Shown here one piece after another: positions 46,177 through 59,200 of a stretch of DNA of 64,000 nucleotides. This DNA is from Tubiluchus corallicola. Its lineage: Eukaryota > Priapulida > Priapulimorpha > Priapulimorphida > Tubiluchidae. The stretch is taken from the NCBI GenBank assembly GCA_030141605.1, contig JAQGDQ010000203.1, positions 253,001 through 317,000 on the forward strand, written 5' to 3'. A model generated the notes under the pieces. The model had not been told where the DNA came from. It saw only the letters and a list, made by a program, of their open reading frames with translations, and ran no database searches. A program made the translations under genes and the position numbers. The first letter of the stretch is position 1. Each line of letters begins with the position of its first letter.

Positions 46177-46654
46177 TGTAACAATACCATAGATATGGTT
46201 TGTTTAGATAAAAGATCTTGGTGATTGCTTAGGAGGGTTCTGCATTCGAGACTGTCATGCTGCTCTGATCTTCTTTTTTCACTTCTTCAGTTTTGTCACT
46301 AAGTGCAGGTTGCATATACAAGCTAAATTCTTCACGCCATTTTTTCCATGCTTGTGACAGATTGCGTGATTCGAAGTTTAGTGCGTTAGGTGGTTTTAGC
46401 TGATTCATAGTTCTCTACAAATTTGCCGTCCGAATAAATACTCAAAACAACTAGTTCACTTCTGACACCATGTTACACGCTACAATAATATTAGCAACCA
46501 GACAAATGCGTGCATAATAAAGTAGTATTTATTAAACTAATTAGGAACTTAAACAAAGAAGATCAGAGCAGCATGGCAGTCTCGAATGCAGAACACTCCT
46601 AAGCAATCACCAAGATCTTTTATCTACACAAACCATATCTATGGTATTGTTACA
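46177..46654 (-). mobile_element. Rearranged Ty3/Gypsy-type element with inverted LTR ends
   Basis: A 5-bp direct repeat TGCAC flanks the block (46172-46176 and 46655-46659). Read on the minus strand it starts with an LTR (46654 down to 46471, TGTAACAATACC to GTGTAACA, with AATAAA inside). A primer-binding-like site TGGTGTCAGAAGTGAAC follows immediately (46470-46454), then the start of Gag. The far end (about 46279-46177) is an inverted copy of the first 100 or so bases of the LTR, so both ends are the same LTR terminus. About three mismatches were seen between the two arms. Confidence 0.8.
46229..46408 (-). CDS. Ty3/Gypsy-type Gag N-terminal fragment (59 aa)
   Basis: The minus-strand ATG at 46408 begins MNQLKPPNALNFESRN and continues with AWKKWREEFSLYM and a charged DKTEEVKKED. 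The LKPP...NF/L...W..W...F..Y pattern is typical of Gag N-termini of invertebrate Ty3/Gypsy elements. The match ends where the inverted LTR copy begins; the frame then runs through LTR sequence to a stop at 46229-46231. It is a truncated remnant. Confidence 0.7.
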   Translation of the reverse strand: MNQLKPPNALNFESRNLSQAWKKWREEFSLYMQPALSDKTEEVKKEDQSSMTVSNAEPS

Positions 46655-47554
46655 TGCACTAGCCATTGTACTAGCATGGAATGGCTTTATTAGTTCAGTA
46701 GCAGTTCGGCCCATAGAATGGCCACTATGAGAGATGCAAGACACGTCGGCTAGTTTTGTTTCTCTCTAAATTTATTTTTTAATCTTTGCATTTTCTATTC
46801 TGTTCTTGAACAATTTCTACAATTCTACAACAACAACTCTACTACAAATAGACGATAAAAAGTTAACAGCACTGGAGAAACCAGTGCAAAGCAAGAGTTG
46901 GAGCCGGATTCGCGAAAAATTGATTGGATCTCGATTATATTAAAAACAGGATGTCATGCGTAAATGATCTGATAAGCTCATTTTAAAATACCAAAATTTT
47001 TCAGTGTTGCGGGACTAGGTTTCGCTCTGTTTGCGTTCAAACTTTCACTTACTCAAGGACACAGAATATACGCTCTGAATGTTATTTTGAAGTCACTTTA
47101 AAGCAGACACCTCTGTAAATCAAAACGTAATTTTACCTGCATGAAATTCACAAATCCTACTTTCTGAGTGACTTAAATTTAAATACTTATCTGTTTTACC
47201 TGCGCAATATAATACAAGTGATGCATTCTGAATCCCCTCTTGAGTTCAGTGGTTGCTGCGATAGTTTAAGCACCATACAGGACAAGACTGCTTCTATCCT
47301 CCCAAGACTTGTCATCCGACTGTTTCAGGCGCCAATGTGAAGGTTTGATAACACCTCAACGATAGATTGCTCTCTATGTTTTGTGTCTAATCTAGTCAGC
47401 TATTCAGTTTAATCATAAAGGTTTACTCACATGCAAAACGTTAACAGTTTGTAGATTTCAAATCTTACCCATTTTAATTTGGCAATAATTAGTAACTGAG
47501 TCAATCATTTTAGTTGGCGTGGGTAGCTCTTTTAAAGCTGGTTTAATGTGTCCC

Positions 47555-47720
47555 AGTTGTTTGGTCTGCATGGTAGTTTATCTTCAGGATGAGGTATTCG
47601 GACCGAGATCTCTCATCAACCAATAATTCTGGTTCAATCCGTTTACTCATTACTGCATACCAGTTCTAACACTAGTGTTGCGAAGGTGGCCACGAGGTCC
47701 AGAGTTCAAATCATATCATT
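47555..47720 (+). repeat. tRNA-like (SINE-type) fragments
   Basis: Two tRNA-like stretches occur close together: 'tggtagtttatc' (A-box-like) with 'ggttcaatccg' (B-box-like), then 'ccagagttcaaatcat'. No cloverleaf closes. Probably SINE-derived. Confidence 0.3.
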
Positions 47721-49172
47721 CAAACAATGTTGAGTTGTAGTTGAGAAATCAACTCAAATTCAAAAAAGTTAAACAGAAAATTAAAATGAGAGCTAGCCAG
47801 AACCTTTTCCTGCGTTTCTCATGCTGATCATAATTACAGAGCAGGTGCTTTGATGGTACATGCTCCCACACACATATCCATTTGTGCACTAAACCGTATT
47901 CCATACCATGTAGCTACTATTATAGCTGCTATGTAGTGCTGATATGGAATGGTTTCCCAATAAGTTGAATCATCAGAATGTGAGGTTGGGGTGAAAATAA
48001 ATGACCTTTCGTTCAGCAGTAACAATGTAACAACGTTGTAAATATCCTCAAATTGTATGAACATCGTGTGTATGATACCTGCTGACTGTCTTAATGAATG
48101 TATAGGCCTAGTATACTGATTTGGAATTGCATGTGGTGAAAAGAAGATTACAAGTAGAGGTCGTGAGTCTGGGACAGAGCCAGGATTCTAACACGATTGT
48201 CCGATTTTAGTAAAAAGTACAAATTTGAGGATTCATTGACGATGCGCACTTTGGAATTCCATAATCCGCTCTGGCAAATCACAACGTTTGCAGTGCGCCA
48301 GGCTGGTGAAGAGTTTAAATGCGAAAAAGAAACTTCCGTGTTTTTCAAGATGGTGGCAGTTTCGCGGATCAAAAGTTGCTAAAGTTTGTTTGCGACTTCG
48401 TGTATTATTGATTATCGGCTCTGCAGCTACTAAAATAGAATTGGTTTTAAGAACATTGAATGCTTTGATTATCTGCGATTGTACTGAACACGGTTTAGAG
48501 TTTTAGAAAAAGGTGTGTAAGACTAACAGTCTAGATAAGTTGACTCACTGTTGGAAGTTTGATGGGTCCACGATGGCATGCCATTAGCAGTGCTTTAGTG
48601 CAGATTTGCAAACCAGAATTATTTTTAAGATAGCAGATACATTTAGATAGTACTCGCACGACAATGATTAGTTAGGCCGTCAATAAAATCTCTTGTTTCA
48701 TTGATGTATTGAGAACATATCACCCCAAGTTACATTGGCACTGTATAAAACAACGAACTTCACACGATCGTAGACTCTGCTATTTTTTCTCTTGTGTCAG
48801 GTTCTAGTAGGAGACAGCACACAATAAACAACAATGCAACGAAATTGTAAGGCAAAACTTTCTTTGTTAGAACTGTATTGCTTTTGATTTTTGTTGGTGC
48901 ATTGCAGTAAAAATGTAATTATAATTAAATTTTGGTAATGGTTTTGTGCAATTGTATCGTGCTCTCTTAGAAACAAGACCAAAACTCATGAATTATAATG
49001 TAGGATAGATGTGGAATGTACAGATACAGTCTTAACTGGTGTTAGTGTTGAAATTTGCAAAACACCGAGTGTGTGTAATTGACATTTACAAACAATGTAT
49101 TGTCATTAGCATTAATTAATGTCAATTTTTACATTTGTACCACATTTAATTGAATTTTGATATTGATCCTTA

Positions 49173-49370
49173 GTGCTAGATGCTGTTGTTTGTTCGGAAG
49201 TTTAAGTTTCTTAAATTCTTAATAATGCTTTAAGTGTCTTAACAAAGTGTAGGCTATTCTGTCTGCTATTTGGTGCTAGATGCTATTGTTTGTTTGGAAG
49301 TTTGAGTTTCTTAAATTCTTAATAATTCTTATGTGTCTTAACAAAGTGTAGCTATTCTGTCTGCTATTTG
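49173..49370. repeat. 100-bp tandem duplication
   Basis: Copies at 49173-49272 and 49273-49370 both start 'gtgctagatgct.ttgtttg' and end 'attctgtctgctattt'. Only a few substitutions and short indels separate them. Confidence 0.85.
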
Positions 49371-50169
49371 GGTGTTGATTTATTCTCCTTTGTAATGAGA
49401 GTAGTATAGACCAGGTTTCCCCGTCAAGGAGCCTTTGTAGTTGCTGCTTAATAACTGATGTTGTGTACGTATTTTTTCTTACTATTGCACAGTTGTGAAA
49501 TTAGCTATTAGTGGGTATTAATAGCTAATTTTTGGGGAGCCATGTAGCTGCCATGAGTTAGATGCATTTTCTAATTTCGTGCACATCAGCTTTGTTTAGC
49601 AAGTATTATTTCCTCACTCGGCGATGAGGCTTTGTGGAAGAGCATGCGCTCATGGCAGGTCAGCCATGATTAGTGAAATTATATTGTTAAATAAATGTTC
49701 TGTATACTTTTCCCACTAGTTTTTGCATTTTTTTGACCACCAGTGAATGCCTATTTACTACCTCAATGAGTCAGTGAATTGCCATTGCAGTTAAACTGTT
49801 TATAGTGATTTCTATTAGTAGTAATATTTAAGTGCATATGTATGTTTTTAGGTAAATATGTTTGAAGTTGCTATCACAACTGTTATTGATTACCAAATAT
49901 CAACTGTTTGCTCAGAGTATCCATTCTGTTACTGCTAATCCCTGGACATTCCTAGATGCACATTAGGTGCTCATAAATGCAGTTTTTCCCTCAGGGGTCT
50001 TTTTATCTGTACATGGAAATCTCTACCAAAAAAATTTCCCCTTACATTGAATACTGAAATACTAAATGGCATGTATAACTATTTTCATTTATTTATTACA
50101 GAATGTTTTGAAAGCTATGTAATGCCTCGGAATACATTACAAAACTGGTTGCATTAATTTTTTTTCAGA

Positions 50170-50274
50170 ATGTCGAATTCTTCACCATCTAGTTCTACGC
50201 CTGGCAGTGGCAGACGAAGAGGGGACCGCCAGTACGCAGCAGAAGATGATGCACTTAGCAAAATAACTAAAGAG
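50170..50274 (+). CDS. LRRFIP: LRRFIP short-form first coding exon
   Basis: An acceptor (tttttttcag, AG at 50167-50168) precedes ATG at 50170, so a 5' UTR exon lies upstream. The exon encodes 35 residues, Ser/Arg-rich and then EDDALSKITKE, and ends GAG|gtaaga in phase 0. EDDALSKI corresponds to the EDEALSNI of vertebrate LRRFIP2. Confidence 0.88.
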
Positions 50275-53200
50275 GTAAGAACGTCTTCTTTCTTGAGATA
50301 AACTGATTCAAATTAGATTTGCTACTGTTGTTGGTCTGCTTACAGTTAAATTCACTCATAATGCCCTATGCACACCATTACGTAACATGGAACACAGTTT
50401 TAAATAATTAAGAAATCAAGCTAGAATAATGTGTGGGACATTCAGAATTTTTTTCTGATTAAATGCATTGGCATTACATTACTCACAGAATTAGGCTTAG
50501 AAGACTATAGAGGCATGCTTATCCAGGCCTGGCTTAGTTTTATCCATCAGTTGGAACTTTATTAGTTGATAAAGTTTGACCTGCATCAAGTATTATTTGC
50601 ATTTTACCGTTTACTTACTGAACTGCAGCAAAAAAATTGGTTAAACTTGCATATCAACAGCTGGGATTGAAGTGATAGTGACAGTTGATAATTTTCTGGT
50701 GGTTGGATGACTTGTGAAATTTGAAGTTTGACAATCAAACTAAAATCGTGTGCTTGTGCCATCTCTAACAACTCTTGCAGTTGTGGATTAGCCTCTTATC
50801 AGCGTCAGCTAAGGATGCTTGGTGATTGCTCATTCGATGGTTTGGTTAGCTATATCAGTCCTATATACATATATAAAGTAAACCTAGTTTTAATCAGAAT
50901 ACGTTTCATTGTATATTACTTACATATTATTTTTAGTAATATTATAAATTTGTTAATTGGCTTTAGTAGGCGACTAGTATTTTCATAATTTGTATTGTTT
51001 AGCAGATCTATAACATAGTTGTTTCTGTCTTAGAAGTTGTGAGTTCAATAAAAATGTCATCTGTCATTATCCTACTGGTGTGTGACATTAAAGATAAAAT
51101 TGGAGTAATAATAATCACTGTCATGTAGTTGTAATTCCTTATTTACACTCAACGGTTACAAGTAATGTCATATTTTTCTAGTATGCTTTCGCAATGGAAT
51201 GAACTTAACGAATTTTTTTTATAAAAGATAGCCTACGAAAATGAAGTAAGTTTAAAAAAATTTTAATCAAACCTTTGTAGCACATTTTATAGTATTTAAA
51301 ACATGTGTACTTATTGTCTGATTAGGTAGAATTTGTAAAATTATGCTAATTTAGTTACTCATACGAGAATAACTGCTTTCCAGTTAGATGATTTGTACTG
51401 TAAATAATTTTCGACCCAAAGTTATCAAGGTTTAAATAAGCCGTTTTACAGTTCCATGATGATGATTGATGATGATTGTGAAAACGTCAAAGGTTAAGCA
51501 TACCAGACAAAGCATTTGTGTATACTTTACAACACCTCGCAGCCTAAGCTAATGTAATAAGTACTAAGAGTTTTAACAGATAGCTAGATCCGTACCTAGT
51601 TCATTTTTTGTAATGTATAATTAAGCAAAGTCCATGTAAAATAACTGAAGTTACTGAACTGATGCAGCAGAGCTTTGCTTTACCCACAGGTCATGTGACC
51701 ATTATAATTAAGACGCGTTGCTGTGGTACACTTAACTTTTGACCTGCAGTAACTGTGTGTGCACACAACGTAGCTGTGAAAAGGCTTATTAATAAAGCAC
51801 ACTTTTCAAAATTGTCAACTGTGTCATTTTTTGCATCAATTTTCAAACTATATTATTTAACTGTTTAAGTGGATGCAAATTAATGCTTGTTTTGAGCATG
51901 TAGGTTGGATGTTTCTATATTTGAGCTAAAAGATTTGGGTGGAACGTTAATAAAATAAAACACTCAAGTTAGCAAATTTGTAGGTATTTTTGAATACATA
52001 TATTAAGCATACAAACCGATGAAGGTTAGTAGATTATTTTACTGTTTACTGAGGGAAGTGCTGAAGTGTCTGTAGATTTATATTGTATTTGCTTTAGATT
52101 TTCGCTTAAAGGCCTTTTCTTTTGTTTTTACTAAGATACAGTAAAACATGAGCATTTGTATAATGTTGCATTGTTATTGACCTGTTGTTTGCTTTCTATG
52201 CCAGCAGCTTTGCTTTCTATAAATTTTAATAATGGTCTGGCCATAAAGTTATTCCTGGGTAGCTGTAGTTTATTTGATAAGATTTGAGTCTTGTTACTGA
52301 AACTTTGTTGTAAGATTGTTGTATGAGACAAATAAATTCCGTTCCGTTCAAGTTCAGTTCTGCCCTTTGGTTTCGGTATTGTTTATTTTACTTTCAGTTT
52401 CTTGCATAAACGCATGTAATATAAAATTGCCGGCCAACTTTTGAATTATTATGTTGTTTTTCTTCACATGGTAAAAACACCATTTTCACCAATAGATTGT
52501 CATGTATTAGTAGAAATGTAGTTGTAATCAAATTCATTCTCTGCACCTGGGTTACATATGCATCCATTTTAAAATGCTGACCCCTCTATGGGTTTAGTTG
52601 TGTCACTCGTCTAGCCGTCCTCTTGTATTCAGACAGTGTTACAAGCATCTAGGTTGCACAGCGATCAGATTTGCAAAAGATTTGGTAATCGTTCAACCGC
52701 CTGCACCTACCTACCTTTGTGAGTGCTTGGTTCTGCGCATTAGCTACCAATACCTGTATTTTAATCTATACCTTATCGTAGCGCTTATCTTAGCTGTTTA
52801 CATTGACCTGTTTTCGGTGTTCACAGTAGCATTTGCTCTCGGAGGCTAGTCAGTTGACATCACATCCTGCGATACCGGATGGGAGCTTTCTTCCTTACTT
52901 TCCAGTAAATTAACAGAGTTAAAAGTGGTTTGTGCGGTTTAGCAATTGACGCGTGAGTCTGTTTAATAGATTTCTAACTTTGCATTGGAGATGACCAAGT
53001 TCTGAAAGCGGAACCAAGTAAAAAATGTGCCTCAGGCAAACGGGTTAATTGCAATGTGTACATAATATCCCAGTGTAAGCAAGTTATGCCTCACAGATCA
53101 GGTCACATGTGTATGAGTTTAAGCTCTCAATGTACACGTCAATGCGCTGACGATTAAACTCTTCTCGTTGTTGGGATTGTCTTGCATAATTGTTGTTTAT

Positions 53201-56200
53201 GAAGTAAAGATCATGACATTTTGGTAAAAATTGTGGTTATTTTCAATTGGGTGTGTTCCGTGTTTCGCAGCGGACTTTAGACTGCACACGTATTCGTGTC
53301 TGCAAGTGAAAACACACACAGTGCTCTGTACTTGAGACCAAGCTGTTTCGTTTACCTGTTCTTATATAGCAAGTCATATTGCCTGAACGCTATTTGATGT
53401 ATTCTTCACTAATCCGCAACATTACCATAAATACGTAACGATCAATAAATCAACTGCTTTATCAGGGTGTAACATAGACCTTGTATGTGTTTGCCTGGCA
53501 TTAAATACCCACATGATTTTAAACAACGCAGTGTGGTTTATTTATTCTTTAATGTAGCTTGATCATTGCCTAGCTAGAACAAAAGAATTCAGTGTGTTGG
53601 TTATCCTCGTACTACAGCAGTGCATTTGGATTGTATAAAGTGTATAAAGGTACATTGTGTAAAGTTGGCTGTAACTTCATAGGAATTTGCAACGAATATG
53701 GAAACTGTGATGGTTTGCCGTTGTTATACGATTTTGACCTAGGGACAACAAAAATGTCTGGATTTTTTTCTAAAATTTTCTCAAAAAGACATTCATCTTC
53801 TGACGTGGACGAAGAGACAACAGAAAAGGTAGAATCACCCAGAAAAGGAGAGAAACCAAAGCGAACTAAATCTGAGAAGAAAAGTAAGAAGAAGGGGGGA
53901 AGCTTCTTGGTTGAAGAAGTGAGTAGTACTAGAGAAGAATTAACAGAAGATGCAAAAGAACATCTGGAGGCAAGTAATGACCCAACAGAAAACTTTGGCA
54001 GTAGACATGCAGGCAAAGATTCTAAGCCAGATGATACAGTATGCATTCAAGACATTGATATAAATATTGTTGAAAACACAGATGATTTGGATGCAAATGA
54101 AAGCAGCATTGGCTTTGAATGGGGTGAAGAAGAGGAAAGTTTACTTGAAGAAGGTGATGATGTAGAAGTAGCTGGGTCTTCCATTTTGTCCAATGAGGAA
54201 TTATTTCTTGAAAAGGAAGGCAAAAAGGAAACTGATTCCGGAAAAACAGATCTACAGAAAGATGATCCGGGTGTTCTTATAAAAGATGAAGTCAAAGGAA
54301 GCAGTTTCTTGGAAGGTGTTTTAATTGCCCTAGAGCAAGATAAGCAAGTGATAAATATTCACGAAGAACAGGAATGTTTGTTAAAGACTGCACAAACAAT
54401 GAGTGTACAGAAAGATCATTTTATGGAAATAAAGCAAAGTGATGAACATGTTTTGAGTGATGACACAGCAATATATTTACTGCAAGATAAGCAGATTTCT
54501 CTTGAATTTCAGCCAGTGAATTCTTTTCCAGAAGTTGTTAAAATGGAAAATCAAAATTCAGTTTCCGAAGTTACTGATAACAGAGAGGACAATGAATCAT
54601 TTGAAGGGGATGCTAGTCATTTGGAAGAAAAAGCTATACAGCACATCAGGGTTAATGACATAACTGATGTAAGAGCCAAAATCCAAGAGGAAGTAAAAAG
54701 TAGTACTATCATTGACTCGAATTTTATTTCGCAATCATTCATCGATCAGAGTGGTGATGACATTAAGAAAGATCTGTTTATTGAAAACAATGTTTATGTT
54801 GAGCCTGTTGGTAGCTGCGATGAGGAAAATGGTAAACTAGAAAATTCACCAGACAGAGCTTTTACTTCAAAAAATACGAGCGAGCATGCAGATACTAAGG
54901 AGGAACTTTGTATAAAAAAAGAAACTGCAGTAGAAAGTGGAATAGTGAATACTGATGATTCTGGAAAAGTTGACCTAAGTCCTGTTGATAGTGATAATAA
55001 AATTGGTGTATTTGGCACTCCCGGCATCCTTCATTCGAGTGGTATTTCTTTTGGTGAAAATGACAGATCAAAACTACCAGCTGAGGTTAACCTTGAAGAC
55101 ATTTCAATCCTAAAAAGTGAAAATCACCTTTCTAATGATGATACTCAACAAGAACATTCCAGTCAAATCTCTGGCTCTAGTTTAGTTCTTGAATGCTCGA
55201 TTCAAGGTGCAAACAAAACAGGAGGCAATTCACAACATTCCAGTCAAGACATAGATGTGAGCTCAAGTCAAGAACACTTCCCTCGGGAAATAGACAGTAC
55301 CTCACGCCAAGAACATTCCTTTCAAAAAAACAATATTAACTCGAATTCAGAATCTTTTACAAAAGAAGTAGTCAGCAGTGAAGACAATTCAGAATGTTTT
55401 ACTAATGAAGCAGACTATAGCTTAAGTTTTGCAAGCAAAGTCAACATAAGTGCTGGGAAAGTAAAAATTGCAATTAACAATGGTAATAATTATCCTCAAG
55501 AAATTCTGCTCGATAATCAAGATGAGAAGAAACACGTTTGTGTAACGTCATTTGTGTCTGATAAACTTCTTTACCCTGATGGTCAACCTTGTGATGACAA
55601 TACTGGTAAAACAATAGAAAAGAATGAGTTACCAGGAGGAAGCAATGAAACTGCAGATATGAAACTAAATATAGTACATGCCAGTCTTGGTACAGGTCCT
55701 TGGGCTGCTGTCATTGAAAGTGATGACAGAAACCTTGTGTGCAGCAACACCATTAAGCAAACAGGAGTAGTGGAAAATTCATCAATAACTATTGTAGAAC
55801 AAGACGTAGGAAAAAGAAATGATGCTGTCTTAAAAGGAAATGAAGAAAAAGGTAGCAGCTTTGGTGATGAAGTGAAGACAGAGGGAAGACAAGCAGCAGT
55901 TAACAACACTGGCTTTTTGGTTGATTCCGAACACCAAGATGAAAAATATGTAGACGATAGCTTAAATGTTACTGCTTCTACAGGTATCAATATAAATGCA
56001 AGTGTTGATGAAGATGTGTTTAATCTTGGTAACTCCATATCTGAGTCTGAGGAGTATACCATTGTACACGATGAAGAGAAAGCATTGAATAACCAACCTA
56101 TGACAGATGCTACACCAACTTCCAAAGTGTATGACTTAGATACTGTTGGAGTGGAAACTGCATCTGTAGACGATTTTGTTGAAGAAGCTGCTGATAAAGA

Positions 56201-59200
56201 AAAAATAAAAAATGAAACAAATGCTAATGTCAGAGAAGAGCAGGCAGATAGCTCTTTAACTGATAAAGAGAAGATCAAAAAAGAAGTTGACAATAGACAT
56301 GAACATCAAGGTCGGAGACGGCTAAAATCGGCTGAAGCAGAAAAGGCTTCTGACTCCACATTTTCTGTTGCCCTTGGTAACACTGATGAGGTGCTTCTTA
56401 TTCTTTTTTTTTAAATTTGTTATTTCGTTTATGCCATATCTGATTTGTGACTGAACTAGAATAAAAATTTGTAATGATATTAGTCTTTCATTGCATAATA
56501 ATTGATAATATTAATGCTTATTTAACAACAAGTCTTTAACATGAAACAGATTTAGATCTTGATCAGGTATGGGACCATAACTCTTATTACAGGGCCAAGC
56601 TTTTTGGGTAGGAAGTTAATTGCTTAACAGGACTAACAGTTGAGTATTTAAACTGTGTTCATTCTTATATTGTGCATTTTGCAGTGTACTTTTTATGGCC
56701 AGAAGAGAAAATGCAAACCTTGTGTTAAGGTGGATGAGAACAATCAGATTACAAAAACGCCTAAGTGCATTAATTATTAGCAATGATTATGTTTTTACCA
56801 TACCTTGCCATAATAATTGTAAGAAACTCTGATTATGTGTAGAACCTTTACTGTTTATTCTAGTTTCCTATCATTTTTCTTTTCTGTAATATTAATTCAC
56901 ATAAATTGATTATTAGAATTTTGAATTTGTCTGGCTCATTTTTTTGGAGAGCAGAAAATTCTTGTTTTCTCCTTTTCTGATTATCAATTTCTTTATCTGT
57001 AATATTTCCTCATTGATGTTCCAACTCCACCTTTACAGCTAAATCAAAGTCAGACTAATTGAATAACTTTTGCTTTTGTAGGCAGAGCAACGGCTGGCAG
57101 CAAAGAGAGCAGCAAGGGCAGAAGCAAGGAAGATTCGAATGCGGGAGGTAGAACGGCAGCAAGCAGAGGTATAATATATTATGTGCTTTGTCTTTTTAAA
57201 GTAGGTGTAGCTTTAAGTGCAGTATTCTTCAAATGTTTTTACTGTTGAGCTGTATTCTACCTGCTGTATTTCCTGTGCGAGTGACAATTTTAATGCCTTT
57301 ATTGGGCATTAATTTATACTGAAAAGAGATTCTATATGCATTTCTACAGCTTTTAGCCAGTTTTGGGACAGTCATAATTGGGGAGTGGACATAAAAGATC
57401 AAGTTGAAACGTTCAAATTCGATTGAAACAAGTTTTTTAGTTCAAATTCAACTTGAAATTTTAATAATTGAATCTAGTGATTTAACACTTCAATTACAAA
57501 ACTTTAAACAGAGATAAAATTTTGTCTGCAGTTACAAAATTATTAACTTGGATTAGCCTTTTGTACAATTTCCATTTATTAATTTACTTTTTTAGTAACT
57601 TGTAGCTAAATTAATGTTTTTACATGCAGCATTATTTTTTTTATTATTGAATTTGATTCAAATTTGAGTAAAATCAACTTTCAAGATTCAATTTCAAACC
57701 TTAAAAATAGATTTGGTGCATGTTCGCCCCATTCATATTTTCTTGTTTGCTATACTAGACTTCATAGATAACTGATACCCCAGTAAATCAGCAATGATGC
57801 AAAGTACTGGTGTTACTGATACATTTGTTATTCTATTCAGGCTGAATCAAATGAAGTTCGATATCGTGATGCTGCAGATGGAACTCCCAGGGTATGTTAG
57901 TGATGTCATTCCAAACACACACGCATTCCATTCTTAACTGACACCTTTTTAATTCTTACACAGTTACATAATGTCGTTCTTAAGACACGCACAATAAATG
58001 ATGGTATTTATTTCACACTGAGTGAAGGATGTCACTCTTATTCTTAACTCCCTGTCGTAAATAATATCATTCTTTAATTGCTTGAGGAAATGATGATATT
58101 TTTAACTTACATACAGGAAATTATGTCAGTTTTACTTCACACTGAGTAATGATGCACTCTTTACTCAGATACAGTTAGTTTTGGTCACTATGCCAGAAAG
58201 CATTATATGGACTCACATTTTCTTGAACTTATTGCACAGAAATCTTTATAAATAGGTTTAATCTTACACCATTTTGCACTTCTTTAACTGAATGATTTTT
58301 TTTGTTCTAGACGTACACATCACGGGCTGGATCCGATTCATCTGTACGTTCCGGAAGGCGTGGTAGTGATGGTAGCGAATCAGAGGTTAAAGAACTTAAG
58401 GTAGTAACATTTCATTTTAAGAATTAGTTCATAGTTATTAGTAATCATTGTCAATATTTGTTGTAAAATAAGACAAGAAAAGATATTTATTCAGGATAAC
58501 TTGTTTGAGCAAAGCTCGTTTACAACAAGGTTCTGATTAGTGCAATGTTTGCAAACACTTTTCAGGCTAATGCCAAAAGAAACATATATTTTGAACAAAA
58601 ACAAAACGCCAAAATTTAAAAGCAGTTCAAAAAGATAAAGTTTAGAATGCACAATACAATTAATTAGAGTAACACTCTTGATAAAAATTTTTAAGGTGAC
58701 CGTTAAACAAGTTAATATTGCTACTGCTCCTTAATTCAGTTGACAAAGAATTCTCTACTTTAACCCTGCTGTAGTTTAGAGATTTTTGTCCAACTTGTGT
58801 TCGGCATAACAGTATTTGCAATTCTGACTGACCTTTTTCGATACTGATGTGAATATTCGAGAAAGTGTTGATTTAAAGGGTTTTGGTCACTTTTAAGAAT
58901 TTTGTACATAAAGTATGCCATTTGCATTAGCCTTCGGATTTCCAGTGGTAACCAGTTTAGTGCATTGTGATAATGTGTTCGCATGCGTCACATTTTAAAA
59001 TAATTCGTGCATCCCTGTTATGCATGATCTGTAATCTGCTCAGTGATGTAGTTTCAGCAATAATGTACTATGATAAACAGTAGTCAAAATATGGTAGCAT
59101 TAAACTGTTATGAATCGGCATTGCAGCAAGTGGAGTGAGATTTTGACGAGTTCTACAGAAATAACCAATGTTTTTATTAATCTTACTTCTCACGAAATCT

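Larger units (their letters stand above)
46660..50168. other. Region upstream of LRRFIP; probable promoter and 5' UTR exons
   Basis: No coding exon was recognised. The first LRRFIP coding exon is preceded by a splice acceptor (tttttttcag), so a non-coding exon and promoter should lie upstream, perhaps in the CpG-containing stretch near 48170-48420. Also present: tRNA-like B-boxes at about 47620-47645 and 47690-47710, and a 100-bp tandem duplication at 49173-49370. Confidence 0.4.

Noticed and set aside
47141-47155. Alternative UBE2W first exon (ATGCAG followed by gtaaaa on the minus strand)
   Set aside because: Encodes only Met-Gln; the candidate at 42597-42611 gives the full MASMQ with a better donor.
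52598-52849. 83-residue hydrophobic + strand frame upstream of the giant LRRFIP exon
   Set aside because: Looks like a membrane segment, but is isolated, lacks splice context, and T-rich DNA readily encodes such runs.
54047-56293. Minus-strand Ser-rich frames opposite the giant LRRFIP exon
   Set aside because: Shadows of the Asp/Glu/Ser-rich + strand frame, with no start or splice support.
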